From positions 25,983 to 89,982 of the forward strand of contig NZ_LIVZ01000020.1 of NCBI RefSeq assembly GCF_001905845.1: a stretch of 64,000 nt of DNA, in the 5' to 3' direction. Positions 16,293 to 25,251 of this stretch are shown here, piece by piece; the first letter of the stretch is position 1; each line of letters begins with the position of its first letter. The DNA comes from Streptomyces sp. TSRI0107. Lineage in GTDB: Bacteria; Actinomycetota; Actinomycetes; Streptomycetales; Streptomycetaceae. The translations under genes were made by a program, and so were the position numbers. A model generated the notes under the pieces. It saw only the letters and a list, made by a program, of their open reading frames with translations, was not told the origin of the DNA and did no database searches.

Positions 16293-17087
16293 ATGCCGGC
16301 CAAGAAGCGCACCCGCAGCTACGACCCCGTCAAGACCCGCGCCGCGGTCCTCGCCCAGTTCGAGCAGGTACGGCAGGCCGTACGCACCCTCGACGCGGAG
16401 CAGTTGGCGTCGCCGACCCGGCTCGGCGACTGGACCGTCAGGGACCTGGCCGCGCACGTGACCATGGCCCTGGAGACGGTCAGCCGCAGTCTGGAGCGGG
16501 ACGAGCCGGCCAAGGCGGAGCTGACCCTGCTGGAGTGGCCCTTCGCGACGGCCGACCGGGCCGCCGACATCGCCGACGGCACCCGGCGGCTGGCCGAGGC
16601 CAACCCCGACCTGGACGCCCTCTACGCCCGCACCGGGCAGCGCCTCACCGAGGCCCTGGCCGGCGCCCCCGGCACCCGGCTGCTCGCGGCGCGCACGGGC
16701 GCCATGCCGCTCGACGACTACCTCGTCACCCGCACGGTCGAACTCGTCGTCCACACCGACGACCTGAACGCCGCCGTGCCGGGCCTGGAGATCCCGTACG
16801 ACCGCCAGGCCCTCGCCGCCTGTACGCGGCTGCTGGCGGACGCGCTGGCGGCCAAGGCGCCCGGAGGGTCGACGGAGGTGCGGATTCCGCCCTATGCCGT
16901 CGTGCAGTGCGTGGAAGGCCCCCGGCACACCCGCGGCACCCCGCCCAACGTGGTCGAGACCGATCCGCTGACCTGGATCCGGCTGGCGACCGGCCGCCTG
17001 GCCTGGGCCGAGGCGCTGGAGGAGGCGAAGGTCAGCGCGAGCGGGGAGCGGGCGGACCTCGGAGGGCTGCTGCCGATCCTGTCGTAG
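16293..17087 (+). CDS. mycothiol-dependent maleylpyruvate isomerase-type / SCP-domain protein
   Basis: 264 aa from the ATG at 16293; the open frame upstream of it runs through the MITE and is not coding. The N-terminal DinB-like bundle has LGDWTVRDLAAHV (about residues 44-56), the hallmark of the mycothiol-dependent maleylpyruvate isomerase family. The C-terminal part, with VVETDPLTWIRLATGRLAW, matches the bacterial sterol-carrier-like domain often fused to it. Substrate unknown. Common in actinobacteria that use mycothiol; a role in thiol-dependent detoxification is plausible but unproven. Confidence 0.8.
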   Translation: MPAKKRTRSYDPVKTRAAVLAQFEQVRQAVRTLDAEQLASPTRLGDWTVRDLAAHVTMALETVSRSLERDEPAKAELTLLEWPFATADRAADIADGTRRLAEANPDLDALYARTGQRLTEALAGAPGTRLLAARTGAMPLDDYLVTRTVELVVHTDDLNAAVPGLEIPYDRQALAACTRLLADALAAKAPGGSTEVRIPPYAVVQCVEGPRHTRGTPPNVVETDPLTWIRLATGRLAWAEALEEAKVSASGERADLGGLLPILS

Positions 17088-17126
17088 GCGTGGAACCGAT
17101 CACCCCACCCGCCCCGTCGAAGCGGC

Positions 17127-17933
17127 ATGTACAGGCAGACGCACCGCATCACCCTCACCGCCGCCGTCCTCGCCCTGCTGCCCCTCGCGGCGGCCTGCGG
17201 CACCGAGAAGGCCGGAGACGACGCAGGCAGCGCCGGGAACACCGTCGGCGGGGTCACCGGCGTCCACTGGTCCGTGGACGGCGTGACCGTCGACGGGACC
17301 GAGCACGACGCCCCCACCGGCGCGTTCGTCACGATCGACGACGGCGGCAAGGCGCAGGGCAACTTCGGCTGCAACCACTTCAACGCCAAGGCCTCCTTCG
17401 ACGGCGACCGGATCCGGCTGGAGGACACCTCGGTGACCGAGATGGGCTGCGAGGAGAAGCCGATGAAGTTCGAGGAGACCCTGGCCCGCACGCTCGCCGA
17501 CGGCGCGCTGAAGGCGCGCACGACCAAGGACCGGCTGACCCTCACCACGGACGGAGGCGACACCGTGCGGCTCAGCAAGGTGCCCGACGCGCCCCTGCTC
17601 GGCACCCGCTGGAACGTCACGGCACTCGGCGCCGAGGGCGTCGCCCAGTCCCTCCCGGAGGACGCCGAGGCCCACCTCACCTTCGACGAGGACGGCAAGG
17701 TCACCGGACGCCTCGGCTGCAACAAGGTGAACGCCACCGCGACCGTACGCGACGGAAATATCACGTTGGGCACGCCGTCCACGACCCGAATGATGTGCGA
17801 CGCCTCACTCATGAAAACGGAAAAGCGGCTCCTGCGGCTCTTCGACGGCACCGTCGAGTACCGCCTCGATCACCGCACCCTCACTCTGACCAGCGAAAAC
17901 GGCGAGAGCGTGACTGCCGTCGCAGCCGAGTGA
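17127..17933 (+). CDS. META-domain lipoprotein
   Basis: 268 aa. A lipoprotein signal (ALLPLAAACG, Cys near residue 25) indicates export and lipid anchoring. Two META (HslJ-like, DUF306) repeats follow: GVHWSVDGVTVDG...NFGCNHFNAKASF and TRWNVTALGAEG...GRLGCNKVNATATV. Each has the family's GCN motif and a later MMC/MGC cysteine, giving possible disulphides. Function of META proteins in Streptomyces is unknown; the E. coli relative HslJ affects novobiocin tolerance. Confidence 0.85.
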   Translation: MYRQTHRITLTAAVLALLPLAAACGTEKAGDDAGSAGNTVGGVTGVHWSVDGVTVDGTEHDAPTGAFVTIDDGGKAQGNFGCNHFNAKASFDGDRIRLEDTSVTEMGCEEKPMKFEETLARTLADGALKARTTKDRLTLTTDGGDTVRLSKVPDAPLLGTRWNVTALGAEGVAQSLPEDAEAHLTFDEDGKVTGRLGCNKVNATATVRDGNITLGTPSTTRMMCDASLMKTEKRLLRLFDGTVEYRLDHRTLTLTSENGESVTAVAAE

Positions 17934-17991
17934 TCCACTGCGGCGGCGCTGATCAGGCATTCCCCAATTCGGACCAGTGGTCGACCTCGCC

Positions 17992-17997
17992 TACACT
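17992..17997 (+). promoter_or_regulatory. -10 box of leaderless purF promoter
   Basis: TACACT lies 7 bases before the purF GTG; TTCGGA about 18 bases further up is a possible -35. No Shine-Dalgarno sequence is present. Confidence 0.5.
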
Positions 17998-18004
17998 CGG
18001 TGGC

Positions 18005-19534
18005 GTGCCACGTGGTGACGGACGACTCAACCACGACCTGCTCCCCGGTGAGAAAGGCCCCCAGGACGCGTGTGGCGTCTTCGGTGTCTGGGCTCCGGGC
18101 GAAGAGGTCGCCAAGCTCACGTACTTCGGGCTCTACGCCCTCCAGCATCGGGGTCAGGAATCCGCGGGAATCGCGGTCAGCAACGGCTCCCAGATCCTCG
18201 TCTTCAAGGACATGGGCCTGGTCTCCCAGGTCTTCGACGAGACCTCACTCGGTTCGCTCCAGGGTCACATCGCGGTCGGACACGCCCGCTACTCGACCAC
18301 CGGCGCCTCCGTGTGGGAGAACGCCCAGCCGACGTTCCGCGCCACCGCGCACGGTTCCATCGCGCTCGGTCACAACGGCAACCTGGTGAACACGGCCGAG
18401 CTGGCCGAGATGGTCGCCGCGCTGCCCAAGGACAACAACGGGCGCACCACCCGCGTCGCGGCCACCAACGACACCGACCTGCTCACCGCGCTGCTCGCGG
18501 CCCAGGTCGACGAGGACGGCAAGCCGCTGACCATCGAGGAAGCCGCCCACACGGTCCTGCCGAAGGTCCGTGGCGCTTTCTCCCTCGTCTTCATGGACGA
18601 GCAGACCCTGTACGCCGGCCGTGACCCGCAGGGCATCCGCCCGCTGGTCCTCGGCCGCCTGGAGCGCGGCTGGGTGGTCGCCTCCGAGACCGCCGCCCTC
18701 GACATCTGCGGCGCGAGCTTCGTCCGCGAGATCGAGCCGGGCGAGTTCGTCGCCATCGACGAGAACGGCCTGCGCACCTCCCGATTCGCGGAAGCGAAGC
18801 CCAAGGGCTGCGTCTTCGAGTACGTGTACCTGGCCCGCCCGGACACCGACATCGCCGGCCGGAACGTGTACCTCTCCCGGGTCGAGATGGGCCGCCGCCT
18901 CGCCAAGGAGGCCCCCGTCGAGGCCGACCTGGTCATAGCGACCCCGGAGTCCGGCACTCCCGCGGCCATCGGCTACGCGGAGGCCAGCGGCATCCCGTTC
19001 GGCGCGGGTCTCGTCAAGAACGCGTACGTCGGCCGGACCTTCATCCAGCCCTCGCAGACGATCCGGCAGCTCGGCATCCGCCTGAAGCTGAACCCGCTGA
19101 AGGAAGTCATCAAGGGCAAGCGCCTGGTCGTCGTCGACGACTCGATCGTGCGCGGCAACACCCAGCGCGCCCTGGTCCGCATGCTCCGCGAGGCCGGCGC
19201 CGCCGAGGTCCACATCCGGATCTCCTCGCCGCCGGTGAAGTGGCCCTGCTTCTTCGGCATCGACTTCGCCACCCGCGCCGAGCTGATCGCCAACGGCATG
19301 ACGATCGACGAGATCGGCACCTCGCTGGGCGCCGACTCGCTGGCGTACATCTCCATCGACGGCATGATCGAGGCGACCACCATCGCCAAGCCGAACCTGT
19401 GCCGCGCCTGCTTCGACGGCGAGTACCCGATGGAGCTGCCCGACCCCGAGCTGCTGGGCAAGCAGCTTCTGGAGACCGAGCTCGCCGCCGGTCCCGCCGC
19501 CACGGCCGCCGCCGACGCCATCCGTCGCCCGTAG
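18005..19534 (+). CDS. purF: amidophosphoribosyltransferase
   Basis: 509 aa. Commits PRPP to purines by replacing pyrophosphate with glutamine-derived ammonia. The product starts VPRGDGRLNHDLLPG, an expected propeptide removed in front of the Ntn nucleophile C23 (GPQDA/CGVFGVW). The PRPP loop VVVDDSIVRGNT and four cysteines fit for an Fe-S cluster site (CVFEY..., CFFG, CRACF) are present. GTG at 18005 chosen from the leaderless promoter; the long open frame upstream is a shadow of two other genes. purM follows after 43 bases. Confidence 0.96.
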   Translation: MPRGDGRLNHDLLPGEKGPQDACGVFGVWAPGEEVAKLTYFGLYALQHRGQESAGIAVSNGSQILVFKDMGLVSQVFDETSLGSLQGHIAVGHARYSTTGASVWENAQPTFRATAHGSIALGHNGNLVNTAELAEMVAALPKDNNGRTTRVAATNDTDLLTALLAAQVDEDGKPLTIEEAAHTVLPKVRGAFSLVFMDEQTLYAGRDPQGIRPLVLGRLERGWVVASETAALDICGASFVREIEPGEFVAIDENGLRTSRFAEAKPKGCVFEYVYLARPDTDIAGRNVYLSRVEMGRRLAKEAPVEADLVIATPESGTPAAIGYAEASGIPFGAGLVKNAYVGRTFIQPSQTIRQLGIRLKLNPLKEVIKGKRLVVVDDSIVRGNTQRALVRMLREAGAAEVHIRISSPPVKWPCFFGIDFATRAELIANGMTIDEIGTSLGADSLAYISIDGMIEATTIAKPNLCRACFDGEYPMELPDPELLGKQLLETELAAGPAATAAADAIRRP

Positions 19535-19577
19535 CCGTCCGCGTTACCTGACGTACGACACGAAGGTTCTCAAAGTC

Positions 19578-20645
19578 ATGTCTGAGACAACTGGTGCCAG
19601 CTACGCAGCCGCGGGCGTCGACATCGAAGCGGGCGACCGTGCGGTCGAGCTGATGAAGGAGTGGGTGAAGAAGACCCAGCGCCCCGAGGTCCTCGGCGGC
19701 CTCGGCGGTTTCGCCGGCCTCTTCGACGCCTCCGCCCTCAAGCGCTACGAGCGCCCGCTGCTCGCCTCCGCCACCGACGGCGTGGGCACGAAGGTCGACA
19801 TCGCCCGGCAGCTGGGCGTGTACGACACGATCGGCCACGACCTGGTCGCGATGGTCATGGACGACATCGTCGTCTGCGGTGCCGAGCCGCTGTTCATGAC
19901 CGACTACATCTGCGTCGGCAAGGTCCACCCCGAGCGGGTGGCGGCCATCGTGAAGGGCATCGCGGAAGGCTGTGTGCTGGCCGGCTGCGCCCTGGTGGGC
20001 GGTGAGACGGCCGAACACCCGGGCCTGCTGGGTGAGGACGACTTCGACGTCGCCGGCGCCGGTACGGGCGTCGTGGAGGCGGACCGGCTGCTCGGCGCGG
20101 ATCGTATCCGTAAGGGTGACGCTGTGATCGCCATGGCGGCCTCCGGTCTTCACTCGAACGGGTACTCCCTGGTCCGGCACGTGCTGCTGAACCAGGCCGG
20201 CCTGTCCCTGGACGCGCGGATCGACGAGCTGGGCCGCACCCTCGGTGAGGAGCTGCTCGAGCCGACGAAGATCTACTCGCTGGACTGCCTGGCCCTGACC
20301 CGCACCACCGAGGTGCACGCCTTCAGCCACATCACCGGCGGCGGCCTCGCCGCCAACCTGGCCCGGGTCGTCCCGGACGGGCTGCACGCGGTCGTCGACC
20401 GGTCCACCTGGACCCCGGCCCCGGTCTTCGACCTGGTGGGGAAGACCGGCCGGGTCGAGCGGCTGGAGCTGGAGAAGACCCTCAACATGGGCGTGGGCAT
20501 GATGGCCATCGTTCCCGAGGAGTCCACCGAGGTGGCCCTGGCGACGCTGGCCGACCGCGGTGTCGACGCCTGGATCGCGGGCGAGATCACCGACCGCGGC
20601 GACCACGAGACGGGCGCGGCCCTGGTGGGTGACTACGCGGGCTGA
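19578..20645 (+). CDS. purM: AIR synthase (FGAM cyclo-ligase)
   Basis: 355 aa. Closes the imidazole ring of AIR with ATP. Family motifs: SATDGVGTKVDIA, HDLVAMVMDDIVVCGAEPLF, LVGGETAEHPG and SGLHSNGYSLVR. ATG start with GAAGG about 12 bases upstream. Likely co-transcribed with purF and followed by a strong hairpin. Confidence 0.97.
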   Translation: MSETTGASYAAAGVDIEAGDRAVELMKEWVKKTQRPEVLGGLGGFAGLFDASALKRYERPLLASATDGVGTKVDIARQLGVYDTIGHDLVAMVMDDIVVCGAEPLFMTDYICVGKVHPERVAAIVKGIAEGCVLAGCALVGGETAEHPGLLGEDDFDVAGAGTGVVEADRLLGADRIRKGDAVIAMAASGLHSNGYSLVRHVLLNQAGLSLDARIDELGRTLGEELLEPTKIYSLDCLALTRTTEVHAFSHITGGGLAANLARVVPDGLHAVVDRSTWTPAPVFDLVGKTGRVERLELEKTLNMGVGMMAIVPEESTEVALATLADRGVDAWIAGEITDRGDHETGAALVGDYAG

Positions 20646-20664
20646 GGCCCTGCGGGCAGCACAG

Positions 20665-20698
20665 AACCCGGTCGGTGACCGAGGTCACCGACCGGGTT
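20665..20698 (+). terminator. purFM terminator (bidirectional)
   Basis: AACCCGGTCGGTGAC (20665-20679) and GTCACCGACCGGGTT (20684-20698) form a perfect 15-bp stem with a 4-base loop, between convergent purM and the DUF3073 gene. Confidence 0.9.
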
Positions 20699-20714
20699 GA
20701 TACTCAGTGCAAGG

Positions 20715-20972
20715 TCAAGCGCCGCGACGCTGCTGCGAGGAGTTGTCGTCCTCGTCCTCCTCGTCGTCGTCCTCGTCGTAGAGGTCGGCGTACCGGGAGT
20801 ACAGGTCGTCGTCGTCATGCTCATCGTCCTCGAAGCGGTCACCGTTCGGCGACTGGTTCGACGTCGATGCGCCCAGCTCCTCGGCCAGGCGTGCGAGGTC
20901 CGTCCCACCGCTGTTGTACTTCAGCTGGCGGGCGACCTTCGTCTGCTTGGCCTTGGCCCGGCCGCGCCCCAT
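20715..20972 (-). CDS. DUF3073 protein
   Basis: 85 aa. Begins with the family's basic start MGRGRAKAKQTKVARQLKYN, followed by an acidic second half (EDDEHDDDDLYSRYADLYDEDDDEEDEDD). No membrane segment or known catalytic motif. A conserved small actinobacterial protein of unknown role; the charge split suggests a nucleic-acid or ribosome contact, which is only a guess. Always found near purM in Streptomyces as far as I recall. Confidence 0.88.
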   Translation of the reverse strand: MGRGRAKAKQTKVARQLKYNSGGTDLARLAEELGASTSNQSPNGDRFEDDEHDDDDLYSRYADLYDEDDDEEDEDDNSSQQRRGA

Positions 20973-21194
20973 GGCTCGACCCCCTCAACGACGGGGCTCG
21001 ACGGCCCCAGGTTGACACGCGTTCATGATCTAGAACGGTCTCTCCTCAGAGAGCCCGTCCGTAGGGCTTCCACGGTACCTGAGCCCGCGCCCATACGGTA
21101 CGTCGCCCGCATGACGTGCCCGCGCCCAGGACCTTCGAGGCGCCCCGTCCTCGCTGGTCAGTGGCGATTTTAACCACTTATCGGCGGACGACCC

Positions 21195-21233
21195 GCCGGT
21201 GGAAGTGAGAGTTCTCTCTAAGTGCCCACCGGC
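21195..21233 (-). terminator. possible vdh terminator
   Basis: GCCGGTGG (21195-21202) pairs with CCACCGGC (21226-21233), just after the vdh stop on the minus strand. The remainder of the 20973-21283 gap shows only an AT patch (GATTTTAACCACTTAT, 21166-21181) and no gene. Confidence 0.4.
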
Positions 21234-21283
21234 AGGTACCGCTCAAACCCGCGCGTCGACCCTGTGGAACCGCGCCCGGAACC

Positions 21284-22375
21284 TCACCGTCCGCGTGCCG
21301 CCGCGGCGTCGTGCATCCGCTGCTCGGCGATCCGGTCGGCCGCGGCGGCCGGCGGAATCCCGTCTGCCTTCGCACGTGCGAATATGGCCAGCGTGGTGTC
21401 GAAGATCTTCGCCGCCTTCGCCTTGCACCGGTCGAAGTCGAAGCCGTGCAGCTCGTCGGCCACCTGGATGACACCGCCGGCGTTCACCACGTAGTCCGGC
21501 GCGTACAGGATCCCGCGGTCGGCGAGGTCCTTCTCGACACCCGGGTGGGCGAGCTGGTTGTTGGCCGCGCCGCACACCACCTTCGCGGTCAGCACCGGCA
21601 CGGAGTCGTCGTTCAGTGCCCCGCCGAGCGCGCACGGCGCGTAGATGTCCAGGCCCTCGGTCCGGATCAGCGCGTCGGTGTCCGCGACCGCGACCACGCC
21701 GGGGTGCCGCTCGGTGATCCGGCGCACGGCGTCCTCGCGCACGTCCGTCACGAAGACCTCGGCACCCTCCGCGATCAGGTGCTCCACCAGGTGGTGGCCG
21801 ACCTTGCCGACGCCGGCGATGCCGACCCGCCTGCCCCGCAGGGACGGGTCGCCCCACAGGTGCTGGGCGCTGGCCCGCATGCCCTGGTAGACACCGAAGG
21901 CGGTGAGCACGGAGGAGTCGCCCGCGCCGCCGTTCTCGGGGGACCGCCCGGTCGTCCAGCGGCACTCGCGCGCCACGACGTCCATGTCGGCGACATACGT
22001 GCCCACGTCACAGGCGGTGACGTACCGGCCGCCGAGGGAGGCGACGAAACGGCCGTAGGCGAGCAGCAGCTCTTCGGTCTTGATCTTCTCGGGGTCCCCG
22101 ATGATCACGGCCTTGCCGCCGCCGTGGTCCAGCCCGGCCATGGCGTTCTTGTACGACATCCCGCGCGCGAGGTTCAGCGCGTCGGCGACGGCCTCTTCCT
22201 CGGTGGCGTACGGGTAGAAGCGGGTACCGCCGAGGGCGGGGCCCAGAGCGGTGGAGTGGATGGCGATCACGGCCTTCAGGCCACTGGCGCGGTCCTGGCA
22301 CAGCACGACTTGCTCATGACCCCCCTGGTCCGACTGGAACAGGGTGTGCAGGACGCCGTCGGTTACGTCGGTCAC
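21284..22375 (-). CDS. vdh: valine (branched-chain amino acid) dehydrogenase
   Basis: 363 aa, the size of Streptomyces valine dehydrogenase. NAD-dependent oxidative deamination of branched-chain amino acids, feeding acyl-CoA starters for fatty acids and polyketides. The substrate/catalytic lysine lies in SYKNAMAGLDHGGGKAVI; the Rossmann motif is GIAGVGKVGHHL; CGAANNQLAHPG is also typical of the Glu/Leu/Val dehydrogenase family. The GTG at 22375 has a CAGGAG Shine-Dalgarno sequence; longer frames run into the divergent promoter. Phenylalanine or leucine as substrate cannot be excluded from sequence alone. Confidence 0.93.
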   Translation of the reverse strand: MTDVTDGVLHTLFQSDQGGHEQVVLCQDRASGLKAVIAIHSTALGPALGGTRFYPYATEEEAVADALNLARGMSYKNAMAGLDHGGGKAVIIGDPEKIKTEELLLAYGRFVASLGGRYVTACDVGTYVADMDVVARECRWTTGRSPENGGAGDSSVLTAFGVYQGMRASAQHLWGDPSLRGRRVGIAGVGKVGHHLVEHLIAEGAEVFVTDVREDAVRRITERHPGVVAVADTDALIRTEGLDIYAPCALGGALNDDSVPVLTAKVVCGAANNQLAHPGVEKDLADRGILYAPDYVVNAGGVIQVADELHGFDFDRCKAKAAKIFDTTLAIFARAKADGIPPAAAADRIAEQRMHDAAAARGR

Positions 22376-22598
22376 TGTGGTGACTCCTGAGGTGAAGAAC
22401 GGCGGGTGGGGATCAGCTCCCGTGCGGGTGGCGGGGGCTGTGAGCACGAGAGTAGAGCCTGCCGGCCCCGCCGAACGGACAGTGTTCAGGATCACCTCCT
22501 CCCGGAGTACCACCGTGCGACGATTTGCATAGATTTCCCGCGGCTTTGTCGGCGGGTTCAGCAGTTTTCCCCGGCGCCCCGCGGGGGAGGGAGCAGGC

Positions 22599-23453
22599 GT
22601 GCCCAAGGTGTCCTCGGTGATCGTCCCGTACGCGGCATACCTGCGCGTGTACGAACCGCTGGCCGCCTTCCCGGAGCCGGAGCGCGGGCACTGGGAGCGC
22701 TACGCCCGCCGCCCCCACCGCCCCTCGTACCAGGACGAACTCCGGCGCTCCCTGGCCGACTTGGTGCCCACCCCGCCCGTCCCGGTGCCGGTGCACGAGA
22801 GCGGCGACGCGTTCGTGCTGGAGGCCGGCGGAGTGGTGGTGGTCTGCCCGTGGCGCACCCGGCTGCGCGGCTGGCAGGCCCTCGGCGATCTCGCCGAGGA
22901 GCTTCCCGCGACGGTCCTGGACGCGGTGCTGCCGCCGGTCGTGCGCCACCAGGCGACCCAGGACTACGAGCGCTGGCTGGCCCGCAACCCCGACGCCCGC
23001 CCCTGGATCCGCACCGCGACCTGGCAGGTGCCGCTGCACTGGTTCGTGCTGGTCACCGACGAGGAGCGGGAGTACGCCAAGGGCTCCGGGGGCGCGTCGG
23101 AGGAGACCGCGCCGGTGCTGCGCTACCGCACGCCCATGGTGCAGGCCCGCCGCCGGGTGGCACGCGGCCTGCGCACCCTGAAGGAGGCCATGGACGAGGG
23201 GCCGCTCATCGACGGCCTGCTCGACGTGGGGCGCTGGCTGGAGGAGTTCCACCCGCGCTCGCTGGTCGAACTGGACTACGGCGGGCTGGTGCACGCCCTG
23301 CCGGCGGGCGATCTGGAGGACGACCACTCGGCGGCGGACGTCGCCGCCGGCATCGAGGCGCTGCGCGAGGGCGACGGGGTCGCCGCGGGCGAGGCGTACG
23401 GTCGGCTCGTGGCGCGCTGGCGTTCGGTGCGGGACCTGCGTTCGGCGAACTGA
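22599..23453 (+). CDS. conserved actinobacterial protein of unknown function
   Basis: 284 aa, GTG start with a GGAGGGAGCAG Shine-Dalgarno region. Soluble, no signal peptide or membrane segment. Recognisable only as a protein that sits between vdh and bldC in Streptomyces; sequence landmarks are VIVPYAAYLRVYEPL at the start, VVCPWRTRLRGW, WQVPLHWFVLVTDEER and a helical C-terminus with RRRVARGLRTLKEAMDEGPL. No enzyme motif identified. Divergent from vdh with a 223-base shared promoter region. Confidence 0.85.
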   Translation: MPKVSSVIVPYAAYLRVYEPLAAFPEPERGHWERYARRPHRPSYQDELRRSLADLVPTPPVPVPVHESGDAFVLEAGGVVVVCPWRTRLRGWQALGDLAEELPATVLDAVLPPVVRHQATQDYERWLARNPDARPWIRTATWQVPLHWFVLVTDEEREYAKGSGGASEETAPVLRYRTPMVQARRRVARGLRTLKEAMDEGPLIDGLLDVGRWLEEFHPRSLVELDYGGLVHALPAGDLEDDHSAADVAAGIEALREGDGVAAGEAYGRLVARWRSVRDLRSAN

Positions 23454-23977
23454 GAGCCGGGCCGGGTCCCGAGCCGCAGTGGGTGACGCAGGACACCTTA
23501 CGGATCGTCAAGAAGGGGCGTAGGTCCCGATCCGGGCGTATGTGGCGACAGGTGTCAAGGGTGACGGACCGCACGTACACCACCCTTGCGCCGCTTGCCC
23601 CTCCTCGTGCCAAAATAGGACAAGGAGTCCGGGGAGGACTCTGTCCGCCCCGCTGTGCTCCACTGTGGGTGGAATCTCAGCATTGCACGCTTTGGGGGGT
23701 CTGGTGCCTCCTGATCGCCCTGTGACTGATCGTCACAGTGGCGTGACTGTCCGCTATGGCATGGTCCATCGGCTTCCGTCGCTGATGAACACCTGGGAGG
23801 GCAATTCCATCGGTTTGGCCGACGCGGCTGGACAGATGGTGTAGTTGTAGTGCCGAGGACAAGCCGTTCGTCCTATAACCGACTCGACTCGCGTCCGCCA
23901 TTTCGGGCAACGCGGGTCAAGGTGCAGAATTTAGAGGAAAGAACCGAGAAGGTTCGGTTCTCCCGAGGAGGCCGCTC
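23454..23977 (+). promoter_or_regulatory. long bldC upstream region
   Basis: 524 bases without a convincing gene. It contains a hairpin AAGGGTG/CACCCTT (23557-23587), which may end the preceding gene, and a perfect interrupted palindrome CTGTGAC-TGATC-GTCACAG (23720-23738). TATAAC at 23874-23879 is a candidate -10 about 100 bases before bldC. A Shine-Dalgarno GAGGAGG lies just before the bldC ATG. Confidence 0.4.
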
Positions 23978-24184
23978 ATGACCGCTCGCACCCCTGATGC
24001 CGAGCCGCTGCTGACCCCGGCTGAGGTCGCCACCATGTTCCGCGTCGACCCCAAGACGGTCACGCGGTGGGCGAAGGCCGGCAAGCTCACTTCCATCCGC
24101 ACGCTCGGCGGGCACCGCCGCTACCGCGAGGCCGAGGTCCGCGCCCTGCTCGCGGGCATCCCGCAGCAGCGCAGCGAGGCCTGA
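23978..24184 (+). CDS. bldC: developmental regulator BldC (MerR-like HTH)
   Basis: 68 aa, the expected size. A free-standing MerR-type winged helix: LLTPAEVATMFRVDPKTVTR is the helix-turn-helix, and LTSIRTLGGHRRYREAEV the wing. BldC binds direct repeats head-to-tail and holds Streptomyces in vegetative growth by repressing sporulation genes. No effector or dimerisation domain, as in the known protein. ATG preceded by GAGGAGG. Two hairpins follow, the second with a U-run. Confidence 0.97.
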   Translation: MTARTPDAEPLLTPAEVATMFRVDPKTVTRWAKAGKLTSIRTLGGHRRYREAEVRALLAGIPQQRSEA

Positions 24185-24206
24185 ACAACTGCATAACCGG
24201 GCAAAA

Positions 24207-24228
24207 CGGCAGGTCCCCCAACCTGCCG
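24207..24228 (+). terminator. hairpin after bldC
   Basis: CGGCAGGT and ACCTGCCG pair around CCCCCA, 22 bases after the bldC stop. Confidence 0.55.
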
Positions 24229-24318
24229 GGCGGCCCGAAACCCTAGCTCCAAGCGACGCGGATCCTGCCCCAACAGGCTCCTCGCCCAAGCTCTTCAGAT
24301 GTCACAGGGTGCGTCGTC

Positions 24319-24358
24319 GATCGCGCTGGACTCCGCCGGGTCCAGCGCGATCTTTTTT
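24319..24358 (+). terminator. intrinsic terminator of bldC
   Basis: GATCGCGCTGGAC (24319-24331) pairs perfectly with GTCCAGCGCGATC (24340-24352), followed by TTTTTT. A U-tract terminator is rare in this GC-rich DNA. The following 24359-24633 stretch is unusually AT-rich near 24460-24500 and shows no gene. Confidence 0.92.
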
Positions 24359-24633
24359 GTGCGCGTGGCCCAGCGTGCCGGACCGGCCTGTGAGCGGGCT
24401 TGTCGGAGTCTGGGGAGGGGTGTCGGAACGGCTGTGAGGCACCCTTCGACGGCAGTGCAATTGCACATATTAAATTGACCGGTTGTAGGGGCGGGGTAAG
24501 TTCCGCAGTTTCAAAAACTCATGCGGTGACTCCCGTCACATGCCAGGCTACTTGTTGCCCCTGGCGTATGTGCGCTAGTGGAGCCACGCGTTCCAGCGCC
24601 CCACGTGCGTACGGGTGTTGGGGCCGCCGAGGG

Positions 24634-24828
24634 TCACGCGGGCGAGGGACTCTCGTCCTCGACGCGCCCGGTCCCCTCACTCCGGTCCTCCTGGCCGGCT
24701 CCCTGCATCGCCAGCCGCAGGAGCTGGTGGCAGATCGGACAGTGCCGGGTCAGGTGGCGGTACGACGACGCGGCCGACAGGTGCGCGCGGAGCAGTGCCC
24801 GCGTCTCGTGCCTCGCCGATGTCGCCAT
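24634..24828 (-). CDS. small CxxC protein (DUF6274-like)
   Basis: 64 aa. ATG with a strong Shine-Dalgarno sequence (GGAGGTGG) upstream. The centre reads HLTRHCPICHQLLRLAM; His and two Cys in HCPIC plus the following His make a plausible half zinc site. The first half is a basic helix (ARHETRALLRAHLSAASSYR). Resembles a Streptomyces-specific family I recall as DUF6274. Function unknown. Confidence 0.7.
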   Translation of the reverse strand: MATSARHETRALLRAHLSAASSYRHLTRHCPICHQLLRLAMQGAGQEDRSEGTGRVEDESPSPA

Positions 24829-25035
24829 ACGCCACCTCCGGGGGCCGTGCCGGAAACAGTGCCCTGACTCCTGGGGTACCGACCGAATGTGACGCCGTCA
24901 AGGGCGCCAGCGGCGCCAGGAGGGCCGTATACGAGCCGGAGGCGGATTTGGGATGCCGGACGCTCTTGAAGCGCTGTGAGGGGCCGTCAGGGCCCGCGTC
25001 TCGGCGGAGTGCGCGCTGGAGGCCTGCCAGAGGGA

Positions 25036-25076
25036 ACGAAGAAGGCCCGCTCCCTCGCGGGGCGGGCCTTCTTCGT
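25036..25076 (-). terminator. terminator after tRNA-Asp
   Basis: ACGAAGAAGGCCCGC and GCGGGCCTTCTTCGT form a perfect 15-bp stem, 7 bases beyond the tRNA-Asp 3' end on the minus strand. Confidence 0.85.
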
Positions 25077-25083
25077 TTCAATG

Positions 25084-25158
25084 CGGTCCTGACGGGATTT
25101 GAACCCGCGGCCTCCACCTTGACAGGGTGGCGAGCACTCCAAACTGCTCCACAGGACC
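25084..25158 (-). tRNA. tRNA-Asp(GTC), copy 1
   Basis: Acceptor GGTCCTG/CAGGACC, anticodon arm CCACC-CTGTCAA-GGTGG, T arm GCGGG-TTCAAAT-CCCGT, discriminator G. Identical to 29406-29480. Confidence 0.96.
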
Positions 25159-25199
25159 AGGTTTCGCTGCGCTATTCCTGCGTTGCGCTGCGAGAAGAG

Positions 25200-25229
25200 A
25201 CTGTACAGGAGCCGGGCCGCCTGGTCGAA
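25200..25229 (-). promoter_or_regulatory. promoter of tRNA-Asp copy 1
   Basis: On the minus strand TTCGAC (25224-25229), 18 bases, TACAGT (25200-25205), about 42 bases before the tRNA and just downstream of the hrpA stop. Confidence 0.5.
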
Positions 25230-25251
25230 CTCACGCTGTGTGTCGGCTCGG

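Noticed and set aside
16535..18004. Upstream extension of the purF frame
   Set aside because: Runs out of frame through two other genes; PurF needs its Cys23 near the N-terminus and a leaderless promoter lies at 17992.
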